A stretch of 64,000 nt of DNA from Pedobacter soli (lineage in GTDB: Bacteria; Bacteroidota; Bacteroidia; Sphingobacteriales; Sphingobacteriaceae): the NCBI RefSeq assembly GCF_900101435.1, contig NZ_FMZH01000007.1, positions 248,001 to 312,000 of the forward strand, written 5' to 3'. Shown piece after piece: positions 1-9,108 of this stretch (its first letter is position 1; every line of letters starts with the position of its first letter). Both the position numbers and the translations under genes were made by a program. Under the pieces are notes generated by a model that made no database searches, was not told the origin of the DNA, and saw only the letters and a program-made list of their open reading frames with translations.

Positions 1-447
1 CCATGAATAATAGGCGCCGGAAGCGAGGCTGAACCCTTTATTGATGGCATGACCTTGCCCGTTGTCTTTTTTTATCTCCCAAAAGCTAATCCATGGAGCA
101 TATTTTTCGATGATCTCCTTTGTTCCATCTGTACTGCCACCATCCATAATAATATATTCGAGGTTTGGATAGTTTTGGAGTAATACCGCCCGGATGGTTT
201 GCTCAATGTACTTTTCCTGATTATAAGATGGTGTTACAACAGTTAACTTTGGCCAGACTAAATTTTTCTCATAAATTTCGGCCTTTACCTGTACATCCCA
301 GGGCCAGCCGGTAAGCTGGGTATTGGGTTTGGGCAATTGATCTAACTGGCCTCCATCAGGAACAACAACTGTTGGTAACGGGATATTAACCTGAGCGGTT
401 AGATATGTATTTTTGTAATCTGAGAGCTTAGGCAGTTGTATCTTCAA
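1..447 (-). CDS. Glycosyltransferase family 2, partial (C-terminus beyond left edge)
   Basis: The minus strand reads an open frame of 149 codons running off the left edge. It contains the GT2 signature: a beta strand ending TVVTPSYNQ, then QNYPNLEYIIMDGGSTDGT, then a KDNGQGHAINKGF segment that normally precedes the DxD-type metal site, which lies outside the window. It would transfer a sugar from a nucleotide donor to the polysaccharide repeat. No in-frame ATG exists between the upstream stop and the conserved domain; the best start I see is a TTG at 445-447, which overlaps the end of the methyltransferase gene by about 20 bases. The roughly 75 residues before the GT2 fold are Pro-rich and unusual. 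Family is secure; start and donor are not. Confidence 0.8.
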   Translation of the reverse strand, partial: MKIQLPKLSDYKNTYLTAQVNIPLPTVVVPDGGQLDQLPKPNTQLTGWPWDVQVKAEIYEKNLVWPKLTVVTPSYNQEKYIEQTIRAVLLQNYPNLEYIIMDGGSTDGTKEIIEKYAPWISFWEIKKDNGQGHAINKGFSLASGAYYSW

Positions 448-1210
448 AATTTTTAACTGTTTTTTTTGCAATAACCACGTAGTTCATGGTATTGGTATAA
501 TCGGTAACATGGTTATCAAGATGTTCGAATACGATATTGATAAGCTTTATCAGCCTCAGCGTTTTGACAATAAACCCAATGATTTTCCCCTTAAAGCCTT
601 TAATATTATATAGGGTTGGGTAGATTGCATGCAATAAGGCTTGTCCGGCAAGGGCCCATTTCCCTCCACAAGGGCAGATGGTTTCAATTTCAAATCCAGC
701 ATGTTCAATGGTGTGTTTAAAACCATATTTTGTAAATCTATAAAAGTCGAAAGGTTCTTCGTGTAATGGCCAATACATCGGACCGCTGATAATTAAATAT
801 CCGTTAGGCTTAACTAACCTGTAAGCTTCGGCTACCAGTCCTTGTGGATTTTCGACATGTTCAATTGTTTGTGTACTGATTACCGTATCAAAAAGGCTGC
901 TCTCCATTGGTATTTCATCAGCATTGCAAATGATATCGACAGTGTTGTTTTCACTCTGCACAATATCGCATCCCAAATAACTTTCAATCTGGTGTTCAAT
1001 TAGCTGTTTGTAGGGTTTGTTGCCACATCCAATATCAAGTAGTTTGCCTTTTGCATGTTGTTTTAATGCTTTGAATAATTCGTCTTGGTAAAATTTGTAA
1101 TGAAGATACAGCGAATGATCGCGGTTGATATTCAAATCATTTAATCTTCTGATTTCCCTATCTTTCACCTTGTAAACGTCTGATGCAGTTTTGGAAAATT
1201 TCAACTTCAC
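428..1210 (-). CDS. Class I SAM-dependent methyltransferase
   Basis: 260 aa. Motif I of the Rossmann methyltransferase fold is visible as LLDIGCGNKPY (about residues 58-68), followed by GCDIV, the acidic segment CNADEIP, STQTIEHVENP and the post-motif LVKPNGYLIISGP. This is the Methyltransf_11/23 type found in polysaccharide and O-antigen clusters, where it methylates a sugar or a lipid-linked intermediate. The start is a GTG (1208-1210) and overlaps the end of the upstream glycosyltransferase by about 53 bases, so translation is probably coupled; a later start is possible. The C-terminal about 60 residues are hydrophobic/basic (IIGFIVKTLRLIKLINIVF) and may lie against the membrane. Substrate unknown. 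Confidence 0.85.
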   Translation of the reverse strand: MKLKFSKTASDVYKVKDREIRRLNDLNINRDHSLYLHYKFYQDELFKALKQHAKGKLLDIGCGNKPYKQLIEHQIESYLGCDIVQSENNTVDIICNADEIPMESSLFDTVISTQTIEHVENPQGLVAEAYRLVKPNGYLIISGPMYWPLHEEPFDFYRFTKYGFKHTIEHAGFEIETICPCGGKWALAGQALLHAIYPTLYNIKGFKGKIIGFIVKTLRLIKLINIVFEHLDNHVTDYTNTMNYVVIAKKTVKNFEDTTA

Positions 1211-2258
1211 CCGCTGGTTGCACAGCGAGTGTTTGAGGAATATTTTGCTGTCTTAACAAATTTATAAGGCCATCTAAGTCATGATAAGTCATTACACCAG
1301 GATAATTATAAAAGCTTCTCGATGCCGAATCGTTGGCAATAATCGGTAATCCACAAGCTAAGAGTTCGGGTATGCGTGTAAGTGATCCGGAGCTAGGTTC
1401 CTGGTGGATGAGTGCATAATCTGCTTGCGCTATCGTTTCCAGCAATTCATCAAAATTTAAGGTTCCCAAAACATCAATATTTGCGCCCAATGCTGATGTT
1501 TTTAAACGTTCTGAACCGAAGCCGGCAACAGTGAGCTGAACAAAATCCAGGTTGTTTAAAGCCGCTATAATGGTTGAATAGCCTTTAAAAGTTGGTGGAT
1601 TATGAAATGTGCCTAAGAGCAATAAATTTATTTTTTCAGCAACCTGATATTTTCGGTCTTTCCTTTTTTCGTTTACCTGCAGAAAATGTTTCATTAGATC
1701 CTGCGGTGGAAAATAAGGTAGATAAGCCGAATTTAATCCATAAATAGAAAGAAGCCAGCTTTCCTCTCTTGAAATGGTAAAAACCATATTGGCAAGTCTT
1801 AAGAATGCAACTTCTTCTTTAAACCATGATGGCGATTTTTGTTTAGAAAATGCACTTTCGTTTCCGATAACTAATGATTCGATATTATGCGGTATGGCAA
1901 CAAATGGAATTTTATGCTTGCGTAAAACCTCGGCCAATAATAAATAATAGCCGGATGTTGATTCCCAAATAAATAAATCGGGTTTGCAGTTTTTAATAAA
2001 AGATTCAAATTTAAGGAGGTAGCGCCCTATAGCATAGGTAGTTTTTATCCCTCTTCTTAAGTTTTTGAGCCTCGAACTACCTTTTATAAAGGATTGAATA
2101 TGATTCGGTTCGGGCTCATATTGATCAAAATCCACTTCTTCGAATGCAATACCTGCTGCATACAAAAGCGCATTGATTTGGGCCGTCCGTTTGTTTCCGC
2201 CATGTCCGTGCATGTCGGCCTTAAAATGAGAATGTTTAAATACCTTGGTCATGGCCAT
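1158..2258 (-). CDS. Glycosyltransferase family 4-like
   Basis: About 366 aa with a GT-B layout: an N-terminal domain (FIWESTSGYYLLLAEVLRKHKIPFVAIPHN) and a C-terminal Rossmann half containing LLLGTFHNPPTFKG, VAGFGSE, VLGTLNFDELLETIAQADYALIHQE and the nucleotide-sugar motif SSGSLTRIPELLACGLPIIAND. It is expected to add one sugar to the growing repeat unit at the cytoplasmic membrane. The frame extends up to a TTG at 2297, but the ATG at 2256-2258 has an AGAGGA sequence six bases upstream and begins MAMTKVFKHSHF, so I prefer it. It overlaps the end of the WbsX-like gene. The linkage and donor cannot be read from sequence. Confidence 0.82.
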   Translation of the reverse strand: MAMTKVFKHSHFKADMHGHGGNKRTAQINALLYAAGIAFEEVDFDQYEPEPNHIQSFIKGSSRLKNLRRGIKTTYAIGRYLLKFESFIKNCKPDLFIWESTSGYYLLLAEVLRKHKIPFVAIPHNIESLVIGNESAFSKQKSPSWFKEEVAFLRLANMVFTISREESWLLSIYGLNSAYLPYFPPQDLMKHFLQVNEKRKDRKYQVAEKINLLLLGTFHNPPTFKGYSTIIAALNNLDFVQLTVAGFGSERLKTSALGANIDVLGTLNFDELLETIAQADYALIHQEPSSGSLTRIPELLACGLPIIANDSASRSFYNYPGVMTYHDLDGLINLLRQQNIPQTLAVQPAGEVEIFQNCIRRLQGER

Positions 2259-3369
2259 AAATTTCCTCTTGTAAAACTTCCAGATATTGAAGACCAAACT
2301 TTAAATCGGGTTCCAAATGGTTTCCTTCGGCCCATTCGTTCCACGATTTTAGAAATATTATTCGCTTTTGGGGATCGCTGTTCTTAACCAGATTGATATT
2401 ATCTCTTAAATGAATACGAAATAGCTCTGGAGTAGAATCCCTCAAAATCAGTCCGTTTAGGCCACTTCGTGGCGAATTGTCCCAGTTGGGAACGATACAA
2501 GGAAAGGATTCAAAATCTTTGTTTTTAGCCCTGGTCAGAAAAGGTATCGCTTCAGCATACTTGTATAACCTCAATGGCCTTTTAATCCATTTGTGAAAAT
2601 GATAGGCAAGACCTGATTTATGTAACTGGTTTCTAAGTTTTTTATAAAGATAATGTTTGCTATTGGGAATTTTATGGTACAAGTTACCCAATAAATTGAG
2701 GTTTACTGCATCGCAGCCGTTTAATTTAGGATCCCATTCTTCGTCTGACGTGTTGGCAACAATGTATAAGCCTTTCAGTCCATTTTCAGTTGCCAGTTTT
2801 CTAAAAAGATTGGTGAACCCGATGAGATCAGGTATTTTGTCTGGCGAGTAAATAAAGAATAAAGGTTTATCATCAACTTTGATATAGCGTTCATCCCGAA
2901 AAGCTGTTAACAAATAATTAAAATGATCAATATAGTCCTGTTTTCCGGGATAAGTTTGTTCAATTAATATTTTTGAAGGGTTGCCATGCCAAATGCCCGA
3001 CCAGCTCTCGTTTGCCCAGCCAATGCAAAATGGGAAGTTTGGGCTGCCGCTGCTTAAAACTTCATTGAAAGGCCTTTCGAGTAGCCTTTTTCCATTTCCA
3101 AACCAGTAATGCCAATAGCAGAAGCCCTCTATACCGTATTGCTTTGCGAGATCGGCCTGTGCAACCCTGGCTTCGTTTAATCTTAAATCGTAAAAGCCCA
3201 GGCTAGCAGGAACATGGGGTTGATAATGGCCTTTAAACAAAGGCCGGGCCTTTGCTACGTTGGTCCATTCTGTAAAACCCTTTCCCCACCATTGGTCGTT
3301 TTCGGGAATAGGGTGGTATTGGGGCAGATAAAATGCAATTGCCCTGATTTTATCTACACCTGCTCCCAT
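2236..3369 (-). CDS. WbsX-like / glycoside hydrolase family 99-like protein
   Basis: 377 aa. The N-terminus AIAFYLPQYHPIPENDQWWG, the FTEWTNVAKARPLFKGHYQPH block, GFCYWHYWFGNGKRLLERP and the C-terminal SWNEWAEGNHLEPD are hallmarks of the WbsX family (Pfam Glyco_tran_WbsX), which has a GH99-like TIM-barrel. The family is common in O-antigen and capsule clusters; it has been called a glycosyltransferase by association, but its fold is that of a glycan hydrolase, so whether it builds or trims the polymer is open. The ATG at 3367-3369 lies inside the last codons of the preceding gene, implying coupled translation. No signal peptide is visible, so it probably acts in the cytoplasm. Confidence 0.85.
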   Translation of the reverse strand: MGAGVDKIRAIAFYLPQYHPIPENDQWWGKGFTEWTNVAKARPLFKGHYQPHVPASLGFYDLRLNEARVAQADLAKQYGIEGFCYWHYWFGNGKRLLERPFNEVLSSGSPNFPFCIGWANESWSGIWHGNPSKILIEQTYPGKQDYIDHFNYLLTAFRDERYIKVDDKPLFFIYSPDKIPDLIGFTNLFRKLATENGLKGLYIVANTSDEEWDPKLNGCDAVNLNLLGNLYHKIPNSKHYLYKKLRNQLHKSGLAYHFHKWIKRPLRLYKYAEAIPFLTRAKNKDFESFPCIVPNWDNSPRSGLNGLILRDSTPELFRIHLRDNINLVKNSDPQKRIIFLKSWNEWAEGNHLEPDLKFGLQYLEVLQEEIYGHDQGI

Positions 3370-4253
3370 TTCTTATCTTTTATTTGTTCGAGGAATTTTG
3401 CTTTGGCCCATTTCACAAATGGGATGTCTTCATAACCTGAGATATCATATTCTGGAAATATATCTGCTGCAATATCTTCCCTGATGAAGAAGGCGTTAAA
3501 ACCATATTTTTCTACACCAACGAGCCTATACCCCTTGTGTGAAGCCAGTTTTATAAAAGCATTCAGCGATGCACCACTGTAAACACCAAAGCCATCTATA
3601 AATTCAGTTTTAAAGTTATCGGCATAAGGTACAGTAACTGAATCGCCGGCCCCGAATATACATTGAACTTCTACTACTACAACACGGGGTTTTATCACCG
3701 TAATGCTATCCCAGATCCAATAATCTACACCATCCATATCGATAGAAAGCAGGTCTATTTCTCCGGTATAATCCTGGTTGGCAATAAGTTCGTTTACATT
3801 GTTTTTGGTGATCCAGGCATTTACAAAGATGGGGGGGAGGGTGAAAGTATCAGGATGTGAACGATAAAACTTTTTGCCTTTTTCAATAGCTTCCGTATTT
3901 CCATCAAACAGCAGTGCCTGCCAGCCGTGGTTGATAATCAGATTGGCCGCATTACATTCTATCCCATCAGAAGCACAAAGCTCCACAATTTTTTTGTTCG
4001 TAGTGCCAATTGCCGCGAAAATGAACAGCAGGATGCCATCTTCCGAATTTTGCGAATATTTTCTAAAACCCACCTCGTTAAAATCATATTTTCTTATTTC
4101 TTCTTTCTGAAGTGCCCTGTATTGGTTTTTAATAATCAATTGTGCAGTTTGTTCGCCTGCAAGTAGCTTTCCGGTATCTTTCAAAGATTCATCAACTCCA
4201 TTCATCAATCTTTTTAGAAATCGGTTGAAATATGTTGAAATGATTTTTTTCAT
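3354..4253 (-). CDS. FkbM-like / SAM-methyltransferase-like protein
   Basis: 299 aa. The middle reads SQNSEDGILLFIFAAIG, then KIVELCASDGIECNAANLII and ALLFDGN, then IDLLSIDMDGVDYWIWDSI and PRVVVVEVQ. This is the general pattern of FkbM-type methyltransferases, with the GDxGA-like loop replaced by ELCASDG and the VDVEG-like strand replaced by IDMDGVD. It may be an active sugar O-methyltransferase or a diverged relative; the typical glycine-rich SAM loop is not well preserved. It overlaps the WbsX-like gene by 16 bases and follows the GT2 by 13 bases, so it belongs to the same operon. The N-terminal 60 residues are predicted helical and basic. Confidence 0.65.
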   Translation of the reverse strand: MKKIISTYFNRFLKRLMNGVDESLKDTGKLLAGEQTAQLIIKNQYRALQKEEIRKYDFNEVGFRKYSQNSEDGILLFIFAAIGTTNKKIVELCASDGIECNAANLIINHGWQALLFDGNTEAIEKGKKFYRSHPDTFTLPPIFVNAWITKNNVNELIANQDYTGEIDLLSIDMDGVDYWIWDSITVIKPRVVVVEVQCIFGAGDSVTVPYADNFKTEFIDGFGVYSGASLNAFIKLASHKGYRLVGVEKYGFNAFFIREDIAADIFPEYDISGYEDIPFVKWAKAKFLEQIKDKKWEQV

Positions 4254-4266
4254 GAATAAATAGACC

Positions 4267-5082
4267 TTAAGGTTTTAGCCGGTTCATAATTTTCTTAAAG
4301 AAGCGTACGAATAATGATTGTTTTACTGCTGGTGCCTCTATTGGTTTTAATTGATGTTTTGCATTTACAATACTAAAGTTGGTATCCATCAAGTGCTGAT
4401 TTCTCATCATGCTATTGTCGTGCAGGCGGATCAGCGTCCGGGTATCTGCTTCAGCGTGGTGATGAAATAAATAACCTGATTTGAGACACCTGATGTGGAG
4501 ATCCCAATCTTCAAGGGCAGTTAAAGATTCATCAAATAAGCCTATTTCTTTAAACAAATTTGCAGGGTAAAGTGGAGCAGATATCACAAATGGGTTTCTA
4601 AACTGAACCAACTCTTTTTGGCTGGCCGGGCTATCTTCCAACTTCAATTCTACATGACCAATAAAATTATTGCGGCCCAGCACTTTTAACTTTGCAGGGG
4701 CCTGACTTTCAAAATAACGCATACTCGAATAAATGATTATGCGGTTGTGATCTCTGAGATAATGATATTGGGCTATTGTCTTTGCCAGTTTATCTTGCTC
4801 AATTAAATCGTCGGCATCTAATAGTTGAATAAAATCGCCTTTGGCAATGGAAATTCCCAGATTTCTGGCAGCAGATAAACCTTTATTCGGCTGAGCTTTG
4901 TATTTAAATCTTTCGTCTTTATTTAAGTAGCTAAAGGCTATTTCTTCAGTATCGTCATTAGAGCCATCGTTTATTATAATGCATTCCCAATGCGGATAAC
5001 TTTGACTTAGACAGCTATCCAAACTCATTTTTAAATATTTACCCTGGTTGTAGCAGGGTATAATGATGGAAACAAGTTTCAT
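4267..5082 (-). CDS. Glycosyltransferase family 2
   Basis: 271 aa. A canonical GT-A fold starts at the N-terminus: LVSIIIPCYNQGKYLKMSLDS, SYPHWECIIINDGSNDDTE, NKGLSAARNLGI and the metal-binding LLDADD. The later segment ALEDWDLHIRCLKSG supplies the usual ED acceptor-side motif. No membrane helix is present apart from a short basic C-terminus (FVRFFKKIMNRLKP) that may anchor the enzyme to the membrane. It overlaps the upstream GT2 by four bases (ATGA-type), so the two are translated together. It should add one residue to the glycan repeat; donor unknown. Confidence 0.9.
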   Translation of the reverse strand: MKLVSIIIPCYNQGKYLKMSLDSCLSQSYPHWECIIINDGSNDDTEEIAFSYLNKDERFKYKAQPNKGLSAARNLGISIAKGDFIQLLDADDLIEQDKLAKTIAQYHYLRDHNRIIIYSSMRYFESQAPAKLKVLGRNNFIGHVELKLEDSPASQKELVQFRNPFVISAPLYPANLFKEIGLFDESLTALEDWDLHIRCLKSGYLFHHHAEADTRTLIRLHDNSMMRNQHLMDTNFSIVNAKHQLKPIEAPAVKQSLFVRFFKKIMNRLKP

Positions 5083-5990
5083 CTGATTAAATAAGATAAC
5101 AATCGTTTATGAAATCGATAGCCGAGCAATGCCGGATTAATTTTTAGCAAGAGCTGATATTTAAAATTATCCCGGTGCTGTAAAGTAAGAACATTTAAAA
5201 AATTCAGGTATGCCGTGCGGTCTTTAATGGTTTTTAGCTTTCTCCGGTACCATACTTTGAGATAATCGCCGAAAAGTCTTTTGTAAAGTGGATTAACGTT
5301 TTTATATAAGCTATAAATGACATCGATGTTCGCATCCATTGCAAGTTTATCCTGATGGGTTGTGGATTGGGCATGAACGCGGTAAGTGGCCAGGGCCTGG
5401 CTGGTTGATTTAAACTCAAAACCGCGTAATAATAATTTAAGCCAGAGTTCATAGTCTTCGCTTATGCCTCTGTTGTTAAATAGTTCCACTTCAAAAATTG
5501 CCTCACGTTTTACCAATACGGTTAACAGGGGAATCCTGTTATAAAATAAAAAAGATTCTAAACCTTTTGCACCGCTGTAGTTTGTATTGGTTACCCCGAA
5601 GCGTTTACTTTCTGCGGTGGCATCATCCTGTAAGTATGCATCTGAAAATACAAGTTCACATGTTGATTGGTGAAAAAAATCGACCATAACTTCCAGCTTG
5701 TGTACTTCCCAGAGGTCATCGGCATCCAGAAAGGCAATAATCTTTCCTTTAGCCTGTTTAATACCCTCATTTCTGGCCAGGCCCTGTTTTTTGTTGGTTT
5801 GATAAAAGCTCCTAATTCTATTATCTAATGAGGTAAAGTCATTAATAATTTTAGCGGTATTATCCGTCGAGCCGTCATCTACAATAATCAGTTCCCAATC
5901 CGTATAGCTTTGCTGAATAACAGAATTTACAGCTTCATTCAGGAATGCTTCCCCGTTGTAAACAGGCATAATGATCGAAACTTCAGGCAA
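5079..5990 (-). CDS. Glycosyltransferase family 2
   Basis: 303 aa with the same domain plan as its downstream neighbour: VSIIMPVYNGEAFLNEAVNSVI, SYTDWELIIVDDGSTDNT, KKQGLARNEGI, FLDADDLWE (the DxD metal site) and GISEDYELWLKLLLRG. It may have arisen by duplication of the adjacent GT2, although the two differ clearly outside the motifs. The C-terminal about 70 residues are basic and aromatic and could associate with the membrane. The start ATG lies eight bases inside the FkbM gene. Role: sugar transfer in assembly of the polysaccharide. Confidence 0.9.
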   Translation of the reverse strand: MPEVSIIMPVYNGEAFLNEAVNSVIQQSYTDWELIIVDDGSTDNTAKIINDFTSLDNRIRSFYQTNKKQGLARNEGIKQAKGKIIAFLDADDLWEVHKLEVMVDFFHQSTCELVFSDAYLQDDATAESKRFGVTNTNYSGAKGLESFLFYNRIPLLTVLVKREAIFEVELFNNRGISEDYELWLKLLLRGFEFKSTSQALATYRVHAQSTTHQDKLAMDANIDVIYSLYKNVNPLYKRLFGDYLKVWYRRKLKTIKDRTAYLNFLNVLTLQHRDNFKYQLLLKINPALLGYRFHKRLLSYLIR

Positions 5991-6705
5991 TTTTTTTAAA
6001 GAAAAGCGTATTCTGTGTTTTGGCTATCATCTGGTAACCAACACTGGTTAGGTAAGTAGATATTTCCCCATGAAAGGATTTCATAACGTCGGCAAATAAA
6101 TCTTCTACAAGGATTAGATTTGGACGGAATTTTGTCCAATCGTTCGATTTTAGCACTTTTAAATCCAGACCTTCTACATCTACCGAGAGGAAATCGATTT
6201 CTGTTTCCCCCAGTTTAGGTAAGTTTTGTTCCAGTACTTTAGCTAAGGTGTTGGTTTTTAGTATGGTTTTGTTCATCAGCTTAACGTTGGGATAGCTTGA
6301 AAAAATAGCTGCGTTTTGGGCATCGAATGTATTCAGCTCCGCACTGTTGAACATAAAATATTCCAGTTCGGCTACCTCGTCAGAAATTGGCTGCTCTATA
6401 TTGATATCATAAGGCCTTACCTGATCGAAAAGCGCCATAGCACCCGGCATGGCATCGATATTAATTCCTCTCCAGCCCATTCTATAAAAATAATAGGTAT
6501 TGCTTATTGTGGAAGGGTGATGTGCTCCAACATCAACATAAATGCCATAATGTTTTTTGCCGAGTATCCTTTCAATTAACCGATCTTCTCCTTCCTGCGA
6601 AAAAGTGAGTATCCCTGAATCTGCAGATTGGGTAATAATCCTTCGTTTCAGGAAGTCGGGCATCAGTTTTAACAGCGTTTGTATTGTATATTCCTTTAAG
6701 CCCAT
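5983..6705 (-). CDS. FkbM family methyltransferase
   Basis: 240 aa. Typical FkbM layout: SQEGEDRLIERIL, then the SAM-binding strand and loop IYVDVGAHHPSTISNT, then GINIDAMPGAMALFDQVRP, then IDFLSVDVEGLDLKVLKSND and PNLILVEDL. Such enzymes O-methylate sugars in capsules, lipopolysaccharides and glycolipids. The 5' end overlaps the wzt gene by ten bases. With the 299-aa protein further downstream and the class I methyltransferase, the operon carries up to three methyl-transfer functions, suggesting a methylated glycan. Assignment is confident at family level; the methylated position is not known. Confidence 0.9.
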   Translation of the reverse strand: MGLKEYTIQTLLKLMPDFLKRRIITQSADSGILTFSQEGEDRLIERILGKKHYGIYVDVGAHHPSTISNTYYFYRMGWRGINIDAMPGAMALFDQVRPYDINIEQPISDEVAELEYFMFNSAELNTFDAQNAAIFSSYPNVKLMNKTILKTNTLAKVLEQNLPKLGETEIDFLSVDVEGLDLKVLKSNDWTKFRPNLILVEDLFADVMKSFHGEISTYLTSVGYQMIAKTQNTLFFKKIA

Positions 6706-7967
6706 TTCCCTTTAATCAAGAATGCAATTTTTGAGGATTGATGCCCTATACTATCTGTTTGGTAAAAATTACCGGATTCGATTACCAGTTCTCCGATGGG
6801 TTGAGCAGGCATATCAGCAATAATATTATCCGCTTTTATCAGCCCCCTGATAATATAGGTCCTGTTGCTCAGGTAATTATCAGTGAGTTCGAATGAGTAA
6901 TGATTTATCCCCTTTTTAAGGTCGAAAACTTTGTTCTGGTAACTGCTATAAATAACCGATAACATATTTTCGTCTTCATCATGAATGGAAAAACCAATAT
7001 CTACATTGGCAGTATCAGCGATAGCATTTAGGGTAAATTTAAAAACAATGCTTTCGCCATTAAGGAATACTGATTTTTCTTCAAGGTTTTTGTTAAGTAT
7101 AGTGAAGTCGTAAAATTGAACAACGCCAGATCCTTCCCGTTTAGAAGCTGGATTTATTTTTACGAGACTTTCTTTATTAGCATGATAATAATGTTCAATT
7201 ACGCGTTCTGTACGGTCGAATAGTTCTACGCTGCCTTTGTTTAGCAGAATGCTGTTGCCACACAGCTTTTTAATAGCCGTCATGTTATGGCTTACAAAGA
7301 GTACTGTCCTGCCTTCGCCTTTACTCACCTCGCTCATTTTACCCAGGCATTTTTTCTGAAATTCTACATCACCAACAGCCAGCACCTCATCCACAATTAA
7401 AATCTCGCTTTCGAGGTGGGCAGCTACTGCAAAGGCGAGCCGTACGTACATGCCTGAACTGTATCTTTTAACAGGAGTATCCAGATAACGTTCTATACCA
7501 GCAAAATCTACAATTTCATCCAGTTTGCGCTGAATTTCTTTTTTACGCATGCCCAGTATAGCACCATTTAAAAAGATATTTTCCCTTCCCGAGAGCTCAG
7601 GATGAAAACCTGTACCAACTTCTAAGAGGCTTGCAATCCTGCCATTACCCGAAATTTTTCCGGTTGTTGGGGCAGTAACCTTGCTCAATATTTTTAACAA
7701 AGTGCTTTTTCCTGCACCATTTTTACCGATGATACCAACAGCATCGCCCTTTGCAATTTCAAAATTTATATTCTTTAAACTCCAAACTACATTACTTTCA
7801 CTTCTGATATTTTGGTCATTACTTTCTCCAACCAGTAATAAGGGGTCTTCTTTTCCTCTAATCCGGGCATACCAACGTTCGAGATCGCGGCTTATTGTAC
7901 CTGTACCAATCTGGCCGAGTTGATAGGCTTTACTTAAATTTTCAATTTTTATTGCTATTTCTGACAT
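6696..7967 (-). CDS. wzt: Polysaccharide ABC exporter, ATP-binding subunit (Wzt type)
   Basis: 423 aa. The ABC domain shows Walker A GKNGAGKST (residues 81-89), Q-loop region LLEVGTGFHPELSGREN, signature YSSGM (169-173), Walker B ILIVDE and the H-loop VSHN. After about residue 245 there is a C-terminal beta-rich extension (VVQFYDFTILN, ESIVFKFTLNA, GINHYSFELTDNYLS), which is the Wzt C-terminal domain that recognises the modified non-reducing end of the glycan in characterised systems. It pairs with the Wzm-type permease at 9109-9963; the acyltransferase gene sits between them. The pair exports an undecaprenyl-linked polysaccharide across the inner membrane. Confidence 0.93.
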   Translation of the reverse strand: MSEIAIKIENLSKAYQLGQIGTGTISRDLERWYARIRGKEDPLLLVGESNDQNIRSESNVVWSLKNINFEIAKGDAVGIIGKNGAGKSTLLKILSKVTAPTTGKISGNGRIASLLEVGTGFHPELSGRENIFLNGAILGMRKKEIQRKLDEIVDFAGIERYLDTPVKRYSSGMYVRLAFAVAAHLESEILIVDEVLAVGDVEFQKKCLGKMSEVSKGEGRTVLFVSHNMTAIKKLCGNSILLNKGSVELFDRTERVIEHYYHANKESLVKINPASKREGSGVVQFYDFTILNKNLEEKSVFLNGESIVFKFTLNAIADTANVDIGFSIHDEDENMLSVIYSSYQNKVFDLKKGINHYSFELTDNYLSNRTYIIRGLIKADNIIADMPAQPIGELVIESGNFYQTDSIGHQSSKIAFLIKGKWA

Positions 7968-9073
7968 TTAGATCTGTTAGTTAAGCGCTTCTTTAAATTA
8001 AGAAAGTGTTTTTCAAAACAATAATAGGATAAGAAGGCAACAAAAATTGAAATCAAAATATTGAATGGAAATTGAGCCCTGGGAAGAATTTCCGGGTTAT
8101 AATTTAGTGGAACTATGAAGAGTTGTTGCCATATATACAAACTATATGATATAACTCCCAATTTGACCATTACAGCATTATTTAGTGTGTTGTATATTAA
8201 TCCTTTTGCATTTATGATTGTTGCCAGAAGCAGGTAACCTATAGCTAAATCAGATAAGATATATCCAAATGGTAGCAGGAACTTTCCGAACATGCCCCTG
8301 TGCAGGCTGTAATAAATGAAAAAAACCAGGAATATTGCCAGAAAATGAAAGTACTGATTACTCCAATATTTAGCTAAAGGGTTAATAAATCTTTTAAAAC
8401 TTACAATAGAGAGCAGAGAACCTAAAAATATAGCATCTGCACCATTTAGAAACGGACCTAGGGTCTCCTGATAAAATCCTGCTTTATACCAAAGCACACG
8501 TAGAAGTTGAGTTAATACAATCAGTGATAAACTGAACAGCCACGCTTTTTTCTTAATAGCATAGATTATTATTGGCCAGATCAGGTAAAACTGTTCTTCT
8601 ACCGATAATGACCATGTATGACTCGAAAGCCAGGGGTTGTTGTACATTATGAAATTCGTGAAATAGCATAACATTCCCCAAAAAAAAGAATTACTAATTC
8701 CAAGACCGAAGTAACTGTTTACTATACAGATTGTAATGATATATAAATACAATACCGGAAAAATTCTGAGTGCCCTTTTTATGAAAAAATTAGAGATAAC
8801 TATTTTGCCATTTTGAACAAATTCCTTTAGTAGTAAGCTTGTTATCAAAAAACCGCTTAAAATGAAAAAAATTCTAACGCCAAGTTCTGCATATACAAAT
8901 CTTTCAAAAAATCGATAGTAAGCTGTACTATTGAGAACTGTTGATTTAGCATGGCCTAGAATTACCATTATAATGGCTACTGCTCTCCAGCCGTCTAATG
9001 AAGGGAAATATGATTTTTCTAAAAAGCCTGGAACAGTGAAACTACTGTTTAGCTTACTTAAAATTGAATTCAT
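7955..9073 (-). CDS. Acyltransferase family 3 (OafA/YrhL-like) membrane protein
   Basis: About 372 aa from the ATG at 9071-9073; two upstream in-frame starts (ATG 9095-9097, TTG 9101-9103) are possible, but only this one has a purine-rich GGCAGAG shortly upstream. Family features: SLDGWRAVAIIMVILGH near the N-terminus (the conserved R and H), GVRIFFILSGFLIT, and SHTWSLSVEEQFYLIWP, followed by about ten hydrophobic segments. These integral membrane enzymes O-acetylate or O-acylate surface sugars. The gene looks visibly more AT-rich than its neighbours, with many poly-A/T runs, which may reflect recent acquisition or exchange; I did not compute this. Placement between wzm and wzt suggests it modifies the exported chain. 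Confidence 0.88.
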   Translation of the reverse strand: MNSILSKLNSSFTVPGFLEKSYFPSLDGWRAVAIIMVILGHAKSTVLNSTAYYRFFERFVYAELGVRIFFILSGFLITSLLLKEFVQNGKIVISNFFIKRALRIFPVLYLYIITICIVNSYFGLGISNSFFWGMLCYFTNFIMYNNPWLSSHTWSLSVEEQFYLIWPIIIYAIKKKAWLFSLSLIVLTQLLRVLWYKAGFYQETLGPFLNGADAIFLGSLLSIVSFKRFINPLAKYWSNQYFHFLAIFLVFFIYYSLHRGMFGKFLLPFGYILSDLAIGYLLLATIINAKGLIYNTLNNAVMVKLGVISYSLYIWQQLFIVPLNYNPEILPRAQFPFNILISIFVAFLSYYCFEKHFLNLKKRLTNRSKCQK

Positions 9074-9108
9074 TTTTTCTCTGCCAGGAAGAGCCATTAA
9101 CAATATAA

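Noticed and set aside
2094..2387. 97-codon plus-strand frame in the glycosyltransferase region
   Set aside because: Shadow of two overlapping, well conserved minus-strand genes.
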